Positions 44,970-54,500 of a stretch of DNA of 64,000 bases are shown here, piece after piece (within the stretch, counting starts at the first letter, position 1; every line of letters begins with the position of its first letter). The translations under genes and the position numbers were made by a program. A model generated the notes under the pieces. The model worked only from the letters and a program-made list of their open reading frames with translations. It was not told the DNA's origin and made no database searches. Source of the DNA: a virus; IMG/VR virus record IMGVR_UViG_3300032236_001613, positions 62,001 through 126,000 of that record; one strand, written 5' to 3'.

Positions 44970-45601
44970 TGAAAATTCGCCCTGCTAACACAAGAGGCTA
45001 CCTAAACGTAGGTTGGATAGAATCGCGTAGAACATTCAGCAACAATAGCTACTGGGATCCTAAGTATACAAACTGGTGGGATCTCAAAGTAATTAATGAC
45101 GATATACAACAGCCCGGCAACTGTGTGCCTAATCATGAGCACCGTAACTTTGACATATTAGGATATATGGTCGAAGGTGAATTAGAGCATAAAGATAGTT
45201 TAGGCAATGTGGCCCGTGCAAAGCCCGGACAAATACAGCATATGTGGTGCGGTAAGAGTATATGGCATACAGAAGCTTGTGTCAGCAATATTCCTGCAAG
45301 ATATCTACAAATTTGGATTACTCCTAAACAGGAACACTTTAACACCAATCCTTACTATGAGATAATAGAAAAAACTACAGACTATGGACCCATTGTAATC
45401 GACTTAAAGCAGGATATGCAAATAAATGCAGGCATTATTAAAGGTCAACATACTTTAAATGTAAAAAATCAAGCCTACTTATATGTTATATCTGGAACTG
45501 TTACTGGCAGTAATTTTATATTAAAAGAAGGCGATGGTGCTGAATTATATAGCAATCTTACAGCAACATTTGATGCGCATATACTACTGTTTGAAGAATA
45601 G
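44969..45601 (+). CDS. pirin-like cupin protein
   Basis: 210 aa from ATG 44969 (overlaps previous stop); an in-frame upstream start at 44915 would extend into the lectin gene and is rejected. RGYLNVGWIESRRTFSNNSY, LKVINDDIQQPGNCVPNHEH, FDILGYMVEGELEHKDSLGN and GQIQHMWCGKSIWHTEA match pirin/YhhW-type cupins, including the HEHR and H-T-E metal-binding positions. Bacterial pirins include quercetinase-like dioxygenases. Its place between adhesins is odd; it may be a virion part or a metabolic gene. Confidence 0.8.
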   Translation: MKIRPANTRGYLNVGWIESRRTFSNNSYWDPKYTNWWDLKVINDDIQQPGNCVPNHEHRNFDILGYMVEGELEHKDSLGNVARAKPGQIQHMWCGKSIWHTEACVSNIPARYLQIWITPKQEHFNTNPYYEIIEKTTDYGPIVIDLKQDMQINAGIIKGQHTLNVKNQAYLYVISGTVTGSNFILKEGDGAELYSNLTATFDAHILLFEE

Positions 45602-45611
45602 TTTTTAAGTA

Positions 45612-45617
45612 TAAATA
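45612..45617 (+). promoter_or_regulatory. T4-type late promoter for 45638-
   Basis: GTATAAATATAG, 20 bp upstream of ATG 45638 with AAGGA between. Confidence 0.75.
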
Positions 45618-45637
45618 TAGAATAATAAGGAAAAATA

Positions 45638-45874
45638 ATGGCGCTTAACCATATTTCTACAGCAACTTCAAGTACTGCAATAGCTACTAAACTCTATCGC
45701 AGAGACTTAAAGTTGAACTTAGCACAAACTAAGCGTCAGAGCAGTACCGCTACGTGGCATAGAGTATTAAATATAATATCAGGAACGCATGTTGCTTATG
45801 TTAGTACATCAACTGCTACTGTTAGAGGAACCACTAGCCCTACTGTTGGGCATCCGTGGACATTAGGAGTATAA
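45638..45874 (+). CDS. small fibre-locus protein
   Basis: 78 aa, Thr/Ser-rich at both ends with a basic centre (KLYRRDLKLNLAQTKRQSST). Preceded by its own late promoter and AAGGA. Possibly a structural or assembly factor; no family recognised. Confidence 0.65.
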   Translation: MALNHISTATSSTAIATKLYRRDLKLNLAQTKRQSSTATWHRVLNIISGTHVAYVSTSTATVRGTTSPTVGHPWTLGV

Positions 45875-45877
45875 GGC

Positions 45878-46090
45878 ATGAGGGCAGCAGAGTTTATGAG
45901 AGCTATTGCAGACGTTATCGACAAGCTCGATGGCAAAGAATCTGAGCCCGAAGTTAAAGGTCCTTTAGAGCGTGATGTATTTGTTCCCCCTTTACAGACT
46001 AAAATTGAAATAATGAAGAAAATGGCCGATGTGCCACAGAAGAACGCAGATTTATTAGCGGCGGATGACGACGATCCACTAGATGGCTAA
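45878..46090 (+). CDS. small conserved phage protein
   Basis: 70 aa. MRAAEFMRAIADVIDKLDG then DVFVPPLQTKIEIMKKM and an acidic end. The pair of N-terminal MRA-x-(E/D)-F-x-R-x-(L/I)-AD-x-ID and VPPLQ-x-K-x-E recurs in many phages next to structural genes. Its start resembles the capsid-targeting family but has no (L/I)-x-E site. Function unknown. Confidence 0.7.
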   Translation: MRAAEFMRAIADVIDKLDGKESEPEVKGPLERDVFVPPLQTKIEIMKKMADVPQKNADLLAADDDDPLDG

Positions 46091-46100
46091 GGAGTGATCC

Positions 46101-49100
46101 GTGGCCTATACACAGGATTTTTTTACCAGTAGACGAAATTACGGCGATGGCACTACCCGAATAGGGGAAGTAGGCCGCCTCTGGTATGATCCTATTACCA
46201 ATACTATTAGAGTTAGTGACGGTGTTACTCCCGGTGGCATTATTGTTACAGGTGGAGGCGGCGGTGGCGGAACTACTACTATTGTGTCTGGTACTGCTCC
46301 TGGAGTACAGCCTACCGGAACACTTTGGTGGAATACTACTGATGGTAATTTATATGTAAGCTATCAAGGAACATGGGTTGATGCATCTGCGCAGTATGTA
46401 TTAGCTGCCGCCACCACAAGCACATTAGGTGGAGTTAAAATCGGAGCAGGAATCACTGTTGCTCCTGATGGAACTATATCTGTTACAGGAGTATCTGGTA
46501 ATGGTTATACCGGATCACAAGGTGCTACAGGATATATCGGAAGTGCAGGTGTTGATGGTATTAATGGGTATACTGGGTCTGCTGGTATTGATGGAGTCAA
46601 TGGGTATGTAGGCAGTACAGGATATACCGGTAGCTCAAGTGCTGCTATTGTTTCCGATACTAATCCCGGAACAGAAGCCACAGGCACATTCTGGTGGAAT
46701 ACAATTGATGGCAACTTATATATCAATTACCAAAACACTTGGGTAGATGCAGTTGCGCAATATGTATTATCAACAGCTACTACAAGTACGTTAGGCGGAG
46801 TTAAAATTGGCAGCGGCATTAGTATTACCGCTGACGGTACTATATCTGTTACAGGCGGGGCAGGTAATGGATATACTGGTTCTGCAGGAATTAATGGTAT
46901 AAGTGGATATACTGGATCTGCAGGTGTTGATGGTGTAGCTGGTTATACCGGCAGTACAGGATATACCGGTAGCTCAAGTGCTGCTATTGTTTCCGATACT
47001 AATCCAGGGCCAGAATCAACCGGAACGTTCTGGTGGAATACTATTGATGGCAATCTATACATTAACTATCAAAATACTTGGGTCGATGCTGTTGCGCAGT
47101 ATGTATTATCGACAGCTACTACAAGTACATTAGGCGGCGTTAAAATTGGTAGCGGCATTAGTATTACTAGTGACGGCACTATATCTGTTATTGGTGGAGT
47201 AGGAAACGGATATACCGGATCCGCGGGTACTAATGGAACTTCTGGATATATTGGTAGTGCCGGTGTTGCCGGATACATTGGTTCTGCTGGCATAGGTTAT
47301 GTAGGTAGTTCAGGTATCGATGGTATTAATGGATATACTGGTTCTGCTGGTATTGATGGAACCCTTGGATATGTCGGTAGTATAGGTTACGTAGGATCAG
47401 TTGGCACAGTAATCGTATCAGACACTGCGCCTGTGTCCGAATCAACAGGAACACTATGGTGGAATAGTATTGATGGCAATTTGTATGTAGAATACCAAGG
47501 AACTTGGGTAGATGCCGTTTCACAATTTGTATTAACAACTGCTACTACAAGTACATTAGGTGGGGTTAAAATTGGTAGTGGTATTAGCATTACCGGCGAT
47601 GGCACAATATCTGTTATAGGTGCGATTGGCTACGTAGGTAGTGCCGGTATTGACGGAATAACTGGGTACACTGGTTCTCAGGGAAATATCGGTTATTATG
47701 GAAGCAAAGGGTATACAGGCAGTGTAGGATACATTGGAAGCAAAGGGTATACTGGTAGTAAGGGGTATACTGGTTCACAAGGTGATATTGGTTATGTAGG
47801 TTCGCAAGGCAATATCGGTTATGTAGGTAGTGCAGGCATCGATGGTTATATTGGTTCTCAAGGTGATATTGGTTATGTAGGTAGTGCAGGTATCGATGGT
47901 TATATTGGTTCACAAGGCGATATTGGCTATATTGGTAGTGCAGGTATCGATGGTTATATTGGTTCGCAAGGTGATATTGGTTATGTAGGTAGTGCAGGTA
48001 TCGATGGTTACGTAGGTTCACAAGGTGATATTGGTTATGTAGGTAGTGCAGGTATCGATGGTTATATTGGTTCGCAAGGTGATATAGGTTATGTAGGTAG
48101 TGCAGGTATCGATGGTTATATTGGTTCACAAGGTGATATTGGTTATGTAGGTAGTATAGGCTACTTTGGAAGTATTGGATACAACGGAAGTAAGGGTTAT
48201 ACAGGTAGCATCGGTTATGTGGGCAGCATCGGTTATGTGGGCAGCATTGGATACAGCGGCTCTGCAGGTAGCTTCAACCCTATCATTTCAGACACTCCTA
48301 TCACCTACAATACAAGCCAACTATGGTGGAACAGTATTGACGGCAACTTATACATAGGATTTGAAAACTATTGGGTTCCTGCTGTACAAACTACAATAGG
48401 TCCGCAAGGATTAATAGGTTACATCGGTTCGCGAGGTATACAAGGGCCTATAGGACCTAATATTCCAGCAAGTGCTAGCCAACTGGGCAGCGTGATTATA
48501 GGCAATAATATCAACGTTGACGTTAATGGTGTTATTAGTATTCCTCAAAATGTTAATACGAGTGCTACTGTTATTTTTGATCAATTAACAGTTAACAACC
48601 TTAGTGTGTTAGGAACATTTACAAATGTTATACCCGCCGAGATACTAGGATACAGACTCTATCTTGCTAGTAGTGCTACTAACACTTCTACTATTAATAA
48701 CGGTGGTATACAGTTAGGCAGCACCACTACCGGTATACGTAGCTTACTATGGAATTACAACAACGGCAATGACTATTGGTATACAGATACTACTACCGGA
48801 TTCCAAACCGAGCACTTAGTAGCCGGATATAGTATTTTAAATAGTTTACAAGTCACTAACAAAGCCAACTTTGGCTTTGTAAACTTGTCATTAACTTACA
48901 CAAATGCTGTTATACAGATAGATAGTTATGGTGACAATTACACGCAGGTTATACTGCAAAATCACAGTTCCGGTACTAACGCTTCTGGCGACTTTATTGT
49001 AACTAATGATGCGGGCAACGATGCCATGCATTATATTGACTTAGGTATTAACAGTAGCAATTACAATACCAGCACTTGGACTGTTAACGGTCCCGACGAT

Positions 49101-51524
49101 GGTTACTTGTATGTGGATGCAGGTAACTTAAGTATTGGTACAGACACTCCAGGCAAGGGTTTACAATTCTTTACCGAAGGTACAATGTCTGAAAACATTG
49201 TGGCTACTATTACTACTGGTAGTTTAAATGTCAACAACATTAATACACTTAATAGTTCAACACTATCTCTTAACTTAGCAAATAATGGTAGTGTTAGTGT
49301 TAATACCATAAACATCCCCGTTGGAACTATTTTAGGTAGTACCACTGCTACGATATATACATTGGCCAGTTTAACATTAACTAATGTTATTGCGCATAGT
49401 ACATTGACTACAGACACATTATCTGCAGGACAGTATGGATTATTAAATGGTATTGCTGCTCCATATGCTGTTTATGAATTTACACAAACTCCTACACCTG
49501 CTCTACAAGTAGGCGACATACTAAGTGGTGCGGGCATACCTAACATATTACCTGGAGGTGTTATAGGATATACCGGTACTGTGGTATTAGCAGTCTGCAC
49601 CGGAACATATAGTAATTTGATTGTAGGCTATAGTGATTATAGTTATAGTGCAATTAGTTTACCTGCACCGGGTGTTTCAGTCTTAGTAGGACGCAATACA
49701 CTAAATGCCAATCTAGCTGTCACTACTCCGCCTATTACAGACGTTGGATTATTCCCGGGAGTTGCTGGAAACATTATTGCGGGACGCAATATATTACCAT
49801 TAGTTAATGATACCTACGACTTAGGGTCGCCTGCTATGCGGTGGCGTCATATATGGTTTGGTGCTGGTACAATTTATATCTTGGACGAAACATTAGGTAC
49901 CGACACTGCTATCGGTGCTAAAGATGGACTAGTATACTTACAAGGCGGTGTAGGATTAACTGTAGGTGAATTTACATTAGTTGACAACCAAATTAAAATT
50001 GCCAATCCCGCTCGTGATATCTTAGTAGGTACAACTACTGCCACAGGCAGTGTTATATTCAATCGTCCGATTAGAGTTAATGCTCCTGCTGGCAATACCG
50101 CATTTGTTGTGGATAGATTGGGTTTAACCACTATCAATCCCCCAATATCATTATCAAATACACAGTCAGCATTAAGTATTATTGGTAATGCTAGTGGTAT
50201 ACAACAGCCTCGTAACTTTAACAATACTATGTTACAAATTACAGGAGCAGATAGTACTGCTACTCGTATAAGTTTGGATGCATTTGGTACAGGATCGTAT
50301 CCTGTTATTGCTGGTAGACAAGCTGGCGGTACCGTTACTGCTCCTACTCAAACTAAGAACGGCGATACACTATTACGGTTTAGTTCTCAAGGATGGGGTA
50401 CTACTGGGTATGTTACTACAATCGGCCGCATTAATGTGCAGGCTGTGCAGGATTTTACTGACACTGCTGCAGGTACTAGAATACGTTTTCAAGTAACTCC
50501 TGTAAACACAAACAGTATACAAACTGTTACAGCAGATATTACTGCTACAGGATTAAGTTTAGTTGGTAACTCTATCGGTGGAATCACCTTTAGAGATAAT
50601 ACATTCCAGTATACAGCGTTTACAACATCAAGTGCTGTAACTAGCATTCGTGCAGGAACTGGCACACACGTTAGTTCCACAACCGGCGATGTTACTGTTT
50701 GGGTAGATTTATTAAGCGGCCCTACAGGTTACACAGGTAGTGTTGGTTATACTGGAAGTATCGGATATACTGGATCAAAAGGTTATACTGGCAGTATTGG
50801 CTATACTGGCAGTATTGGTTACACAGGCAGTATTGGCTATATTGGCAGTATTGGCTATATTGGCAGTATTGGCTATATTGGCAGTATTGGTTCAATCGGA
50901 TATACAGGAAGTGTTGGTTATACTGGTTCAATCGGATATACAGGAAGTGTTGGTTATACTGGTTCAATCGGATATACAGGAAGTGTTGGTTATACTGGTA
51001 GTGTTGGCTATACTGGTAGCATAGGTTATACTGGTTCTGCTAGCACAGTGCAGGGCCCACAAGGTTACGTTGGTAGCATAGGATATACAGGTAGTTTTCC
51101 CGGGTCATATGTCAGTAGTATCACAGCAGGTACAGGCACAGCAGTATCAACATCAACAGGTGCTGTTACAGTCTGGGCAATACCGCAGGCAATTACTAGC
51201 ACCGGAACTACATCAGCTACTAACATCACAGTAAACCTATCTGGTCCAACTTTTGTATATTGGCAACCCACAGCTAATGGCAATAGAACTATAACACTAA
51301 CTGGATTTTCGCCTGGTAGAAAAATTGAAATGTTTATTACCCCTCATACTGTTAATGACATTTTTACAGTAAGCGGAGTTACTACTAGTCAATGCAGTAA
51401 CGGTAAAAATACTTTTACAATGAATGGAGTCGGAGCATCGCAACAAAACAGTTTTATGCTACAGATTTATTGTACCACTAATGCAATAGGCGGTGTTTGG
51501 ATTTATGGCAATGGTAGTTTGTAA
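46101..51524 (+). CDS. giant modular tail fibre with collagen-like blocks
   Basis: 1807 aa with GTG start. Mtd-N-like start (GRLWYDPITNTIRVSDGVTP), then four copies of an approximately 80-aa module (TGT-F/L-WWNTIDGNLYINYQ-x-TWVDA...TSTLGGVKIGSGISI) each followed by collagen-like triplets. Residues 510-730 are a long collagen block with six near-identical 54-bp units (47820-48150). Next come a beta module shared with 33057-36236, a DTYDLGSPAMRWRHIWF module, a second collagen block (about 1540-1670) and a C-terminal tip (TITLTGFSPGRKIEMFI). Confidence 0.8.
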   Translation: MAYTQDFFTSRRNYGDGTTRIGEVGRLWYDPITNTIRVSDGVTPGGIIVTGGGGGGGTTTIVSGTAPGVQPTGTLWWNTTDGNLYVSYQGTWVDASAQYVLAAATTSTLGGVKIGAGITVAPDGTISVTGVSGNGYTGSQGATGYIGSAGVDGINGYTGSAGIDGVNGYVGSTGYTGSSSAAIVSDTNPGTEATGTFWWNTIDGNLYINYQNTWVDAVAQYVLSTATTSTLGGVKIGSGISITADGTISVTGGAGNGYTGSAGINGISGYTGSAGVDGVAGYTGSTGYTGSSSAAIVSDTNPGPESTGTFWWNTIDGNLYINYQNTWVDAVAQYVLSTATTSTLGGVKIGSGISITSDGTISVIGGVGNGYTGSAGTNGTSGYIGSAGVAGYIGSAGIGYVGSSGIDGINGYTGSAGIDGTLGYVGSIGYVGSVGTVIVSDTAPVSESTGTLWWNSIDGNLYVEYQGTWVDAVSQFVLTTATTSTLGGVKIGSGISITGDGTISVIGAIGYVGSAGIDGITGYTGSQGNIGYYGSKGYTGSVGYIGSKGYTGSKGYTGSQGDIGYVGSQGNIGYVGSAGIDGYIGSQGDIGYVGSAGIDGYIGSQGDIGYIGSAGIDGYIGSQGDIGYVGSAGIDGYVGSQGDIGYVGSAGIDGYIGSQGDIGYVGSAGIDGYIGSQGDIGYVGSIGYFGSIGYNGSKGYTGSIGYVGSIGYVGSIGYSGSAGSFNPIISDTPITYNTSQLWWNSIDGNLYIGFENYWVPAVQTTIGPQGLIGYIGSRGIQGPIGPNIPASASQLGSVIIGNNINVDVNGVISIPQNVNTSATVIFDQLTVNNLSVLGTFTNVIPAEILGYRLYLASSATNTSTINNGGIQLGSTTTGIRSLLWNYNNGNDYWYTDTTTGFQTEHLVAGYSILNSLQVTNKANFGFVNLSLTYTNAVIQIDSYGDNYTQVILQNHSSGTNASGDFIVTNDAGNDAMHYIDLGINSSNYNTSTWTVNGPDDGYLYVDAGNLSIGTDTPGKGLQFFTEGTMSENIVATITTGSLNVNNINTLNSSTLSLNLANNGSVSVNTINIPVGTILGSTTATIYTLASLTLTNVIAHSTLTTDTLSAGQYGLLNGIAAPYAVYEFTQTPTPALQVGDILSGAGIPNILPGGVIGYTGTVVLAVCTGTYSNLIVGYSDYSYSAISLPAPGVSVLVGRNTLNANLAVTTPPITDVGLFPGVAGNIIAGRNILPLVNDTYDLGSPAMRWRHIWFGAGTIYILDETLGTDTAIGAKDGLVYLQGGVGLTVGEFTLVDNQIKIANPARDILVGTTTATGSVIFNRPIRVNAPAGNTAFVVDRLGLTTINPPISLSNTQSALSIIGNASGIQQPRNFNNTMLQITGADSTATRISLDAFGTGSYPVIAGRQAGGTVTAPTQTKNGDTLLRFSSQGWGTTGYVTTIGRINVQAVQDFTDTAAGTRIRFQVTPVNTNSIQTVTADITATGLSLVGNSIGGITFRDNTFQYTAFTTSSAVTSIRAGTGTHVSSTTGDVTVWVDLLSGPTGYTGSVGYTGSIGYTGSKGYTGSIGYTGSIGYTGSIGYIGSIGYIGSIGYIGSIGSIGYTGSVGYTGSIGYTGSVGYTGSIGYTGSVGYTGSVGYTGSIGYTGSASTVQGPQGYVGSIGYTGSFPGSYVSSITAGTGTAVSTSTGAVTVWAIPQAITSTGTTSATNITVNLSGPTFVYWQPTANGNRTITLTGFSPGRKIEMFITPHTVNDIFTVSGVTTSQCSNGKNTFTMNGVGASQQNSFMLQIYCTTNAIGGVWIYGNGSL
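47821..48150 (+). repeat. 54-bp near-identical tandem repeats in fibre gene
   Basis: Six units of 54 bp encoding GYIGSQGDIGYVGSAGID. DNA identity between units is much higher than in other collagen-like blocks of the locus, indicating recent expansion. Confidence 0.85.
50720..51100 (+). repeat. collagen-like repeat DNA near end of fibre 46101-51524
   Basis: GYTGSI/GYIGSI/GYTGSV triplets, several 36-bp units identical at DNA level around 50920-51000. Confidence 0.8.
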
Positions 51525-51569
51525 GGTGAGTGCCATTGTTATAGTTAGAAGATATAGGTAATGAGGAGT

Positions 51570-51575
51570 TAAATA
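51570..51575 (+). promoter_or_regulatory. T4-type late promoter for 51580-58917
   Basis: GTTAAATACGGC then ATG; 4 nt gap. A GAGGAG lies upstream of the promoter word, so it could serve read-through transcripts only. Confidence 0.7.
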
Positions 51576-51579
51576 CGGC

Positions 51580-54500
51580 ATGTCATTAAATTTTCCACCA
51601 GGCGCTACAACAGGAACTACTTACAATGGGTATACCTACGATGGCACTAAATGGGTGTCCACTAGCACTATACCTACTAATCAAAGTTTATATACTACTG
51701 ACGTAGTTACGTTTGCTGGGATTAATGCTACAGGCGATATTATACCTGCAGCCGATAATACATATAACTTAGGATCGCCAGCAAATAAATGGAAGCACGT
51801 ATTTGTAACTAGTGGATCTATATATCTCGGCGATGTTAAATTAAGTACACAAAATGGTCAACTAGTAATACAAAATGTCAGCTATACATATAATACTGTA
51901 ACCAACATTATTAATACCGAAACTGTTATTAATACCTATGCTGCTCCTACTATTGTTCCGTTTTTTACAGTTACCAATGCTTTTGTCGCCGGTAATATAA
52001 TAACTACATCTACAGATGCCAGTACAACCACAGTAACAGCTAATGCACTATATGTAGCAGGTGGCGTAGGTATTGGAAAATCACTTTATGTAACTGGTCC
52101 TGCTATATTTAAAAATGATGTAGTATTTGGTGGATCAACTAATTACGTCTACAGCACTAATACAGTTTATACAGATAATATTCTAGAATTACATGCTCCT
52201 CCCGGAGGAGTCAACGGGCAGTGGACATTTAATGACGGCAAAGACATAGGATTAAGATTCCATTATTACAGTAATACTGATACTAATGCAGCTTTAGTAT
52301 TAGCACAAGATTCTGGAAATTTAGAGTGGTATAGTTCAGGTGCTGAGGGTAGTTCTACTTTTGTTGGCGTTACTTATGGTAACATCAAAGCTGGCGGAAT
52401 AATTCTAGTTAATAGTACAGCATCTGTTAATACACAAACCGGTGCATTAGTTGTTGCCGGTGGTGTAGGTGTTGGTGGAGACATCAATATCGGAGGTTCT
52501 ATTTACATTAACGGATCTGCAGTAGGCTATGGCTATACTGGATCGTTAGGATACGTAGGTAGTATAGGTTATGCAGGATCACAAGGTATCACCGGGTATA
52601 CAGGCAGTACTGGATATACAGGTAGTATAGGTTATGTAGGCAGTATTGGTTATACAGGTAGTACAGGATATACTGGTAGCATTGGTTACATAGGATCAAT
52701 AGGTTATACCGGTAGCTTTGGATATGTAGGCAGTGCAGGATTGATTGCTAATCCATATTCAGGTATTTTAACAATAACTAATACCACAAATTCTATTGGA
52801 GCTACTACAGGCGCTTTAGTAATTACTGGCGGGTTAGGGGTTGGCAAAGACGTTAACATTGGCGGTAACTTAAATGTTAATGCAATTACTGCTACTAATT
52901 TAACTCTTAAAAATAATCGAATTGTCTTAGGCAATGGAACTCCCGTTAATACTACTGTGTCGAACGCAATAATGATCGGTAACGGTGCAGGTTCTGGTAT
53001 TACATCCGGTGACCCTAATCTTATTGTTATAGGATATGGTGCATACCAAATTGGATCAGGTTCGACCGCAATTAGTAATAATATTGCTATAGGCACAGCT
53101 GCTTTACAAGGAGGTAATTTAGCAGGTTCGGCCGGAGCCAATATAGCAATTGGTTATAATGCTTTCTCATTTGGGCCTACCGGAGATTATAATATTGCGT
53201 TAGGTACTAACGTTGGTGCTAATATGACTCAAGCTACTTACCTAGTAGCTGTAGGATTTAACGCTGCTTATGGACTTTCTGCAAAAAGTACAACCGCAAC
53301 ATCAGTTGGAAACATAGCAATAGGATATAAAGCATTATATGCATCAGCGTTTCAAGCTGACGGTATAGTTGCTATTGGTCCAAATGCTGGTTACAATAGT
53401 GCACAAGGTAATTTCTCTATTGTCATAGGAAATTCAGCAACTAGTGTAGCAAACTCCATAGTTTTAAATGCTTCAGGAACTAAGGCTGTAAGAGGAACAG
53501 TATCTGGATTTTATGTTAATCCGGTGAGAGCAGACAGCAGCACCAGTGCTACAACTTGGGCTGTATTTTATAATCCAGCAACATATGAACTTACAACAGC
53601 TAGCACATTTGTTGGATATTATGGTAGTATCGGATATAATGGAAGTATTGGATATGTAGGTAGCGCGGGTACTAATGGATATAATGGAAGTATTGGGTAT
53701 ACCGGAAGTATCGGTTATATAGGATCTTTAGGATATACTGGTAGTCGTGGTTATACAGGAAGTATCGGGTATACCGGCAGTGCCGGAGCAGCAAGTACTG
53801 TACCAGGTCCAAAAGGCGATATCGGTTACACGGGCAGCGTGGCAACCCCATATCAACTAGTAAACAGTGATTATACACTTCAACTGAGTAATGCCGGTGA
53901 TGTAACTATCAATAATACAGGTATTAACGGATCAGGATTATACTTTGACGGAACTACTAATCTTTTGATAAGTCCTGGTATACAGTTTGGCACATCAGCA
54001 TTTACAATGGAAGTATGGTTTCAAATTGATCCCGGATATACTGACCAGTACGCACTTATTGGTCCACCTAGTTCCAACGTGGGGTCGTTAGGAGCAAGAG
54101 GAGATGAAAACGGAGCAGGAATTACTTATGATGCGGGGAACGGAAGTACCCAATTTGTTTATGCTCAAGGAGCAATCACTACCGGAGTACCGCATCATAT
54201 AGCCTTTGTTAGAGATAGTAGCAACAACTGTCAGGTATTCTTAGATGGTGTTGCCTGTACCACCGGAGTTCAAACTATCCCCGATGACCTAACTTCAAAC
54301 GTAACAGATACACACGAAATAGGCGGGTGGAACGATGGTACTTATGGTCAATATTATCTGCATGGCTTCATCACCGGAGTCAAAATAGTAGTAGGCAATA
54401 ACTTATATAACCCTAATGCTAGCAATATAACTGTACCTTCGTTGCCATTTACAAATAGTACCGGAACTCAATTATTGATTAATCCTACAGATTCTGTATC

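Noticed and set aside
47821-48150. CRISPR array
   Set aside because: Regular 54-bp units are in-frame coding repeats without spacers; no cas genes nearby.
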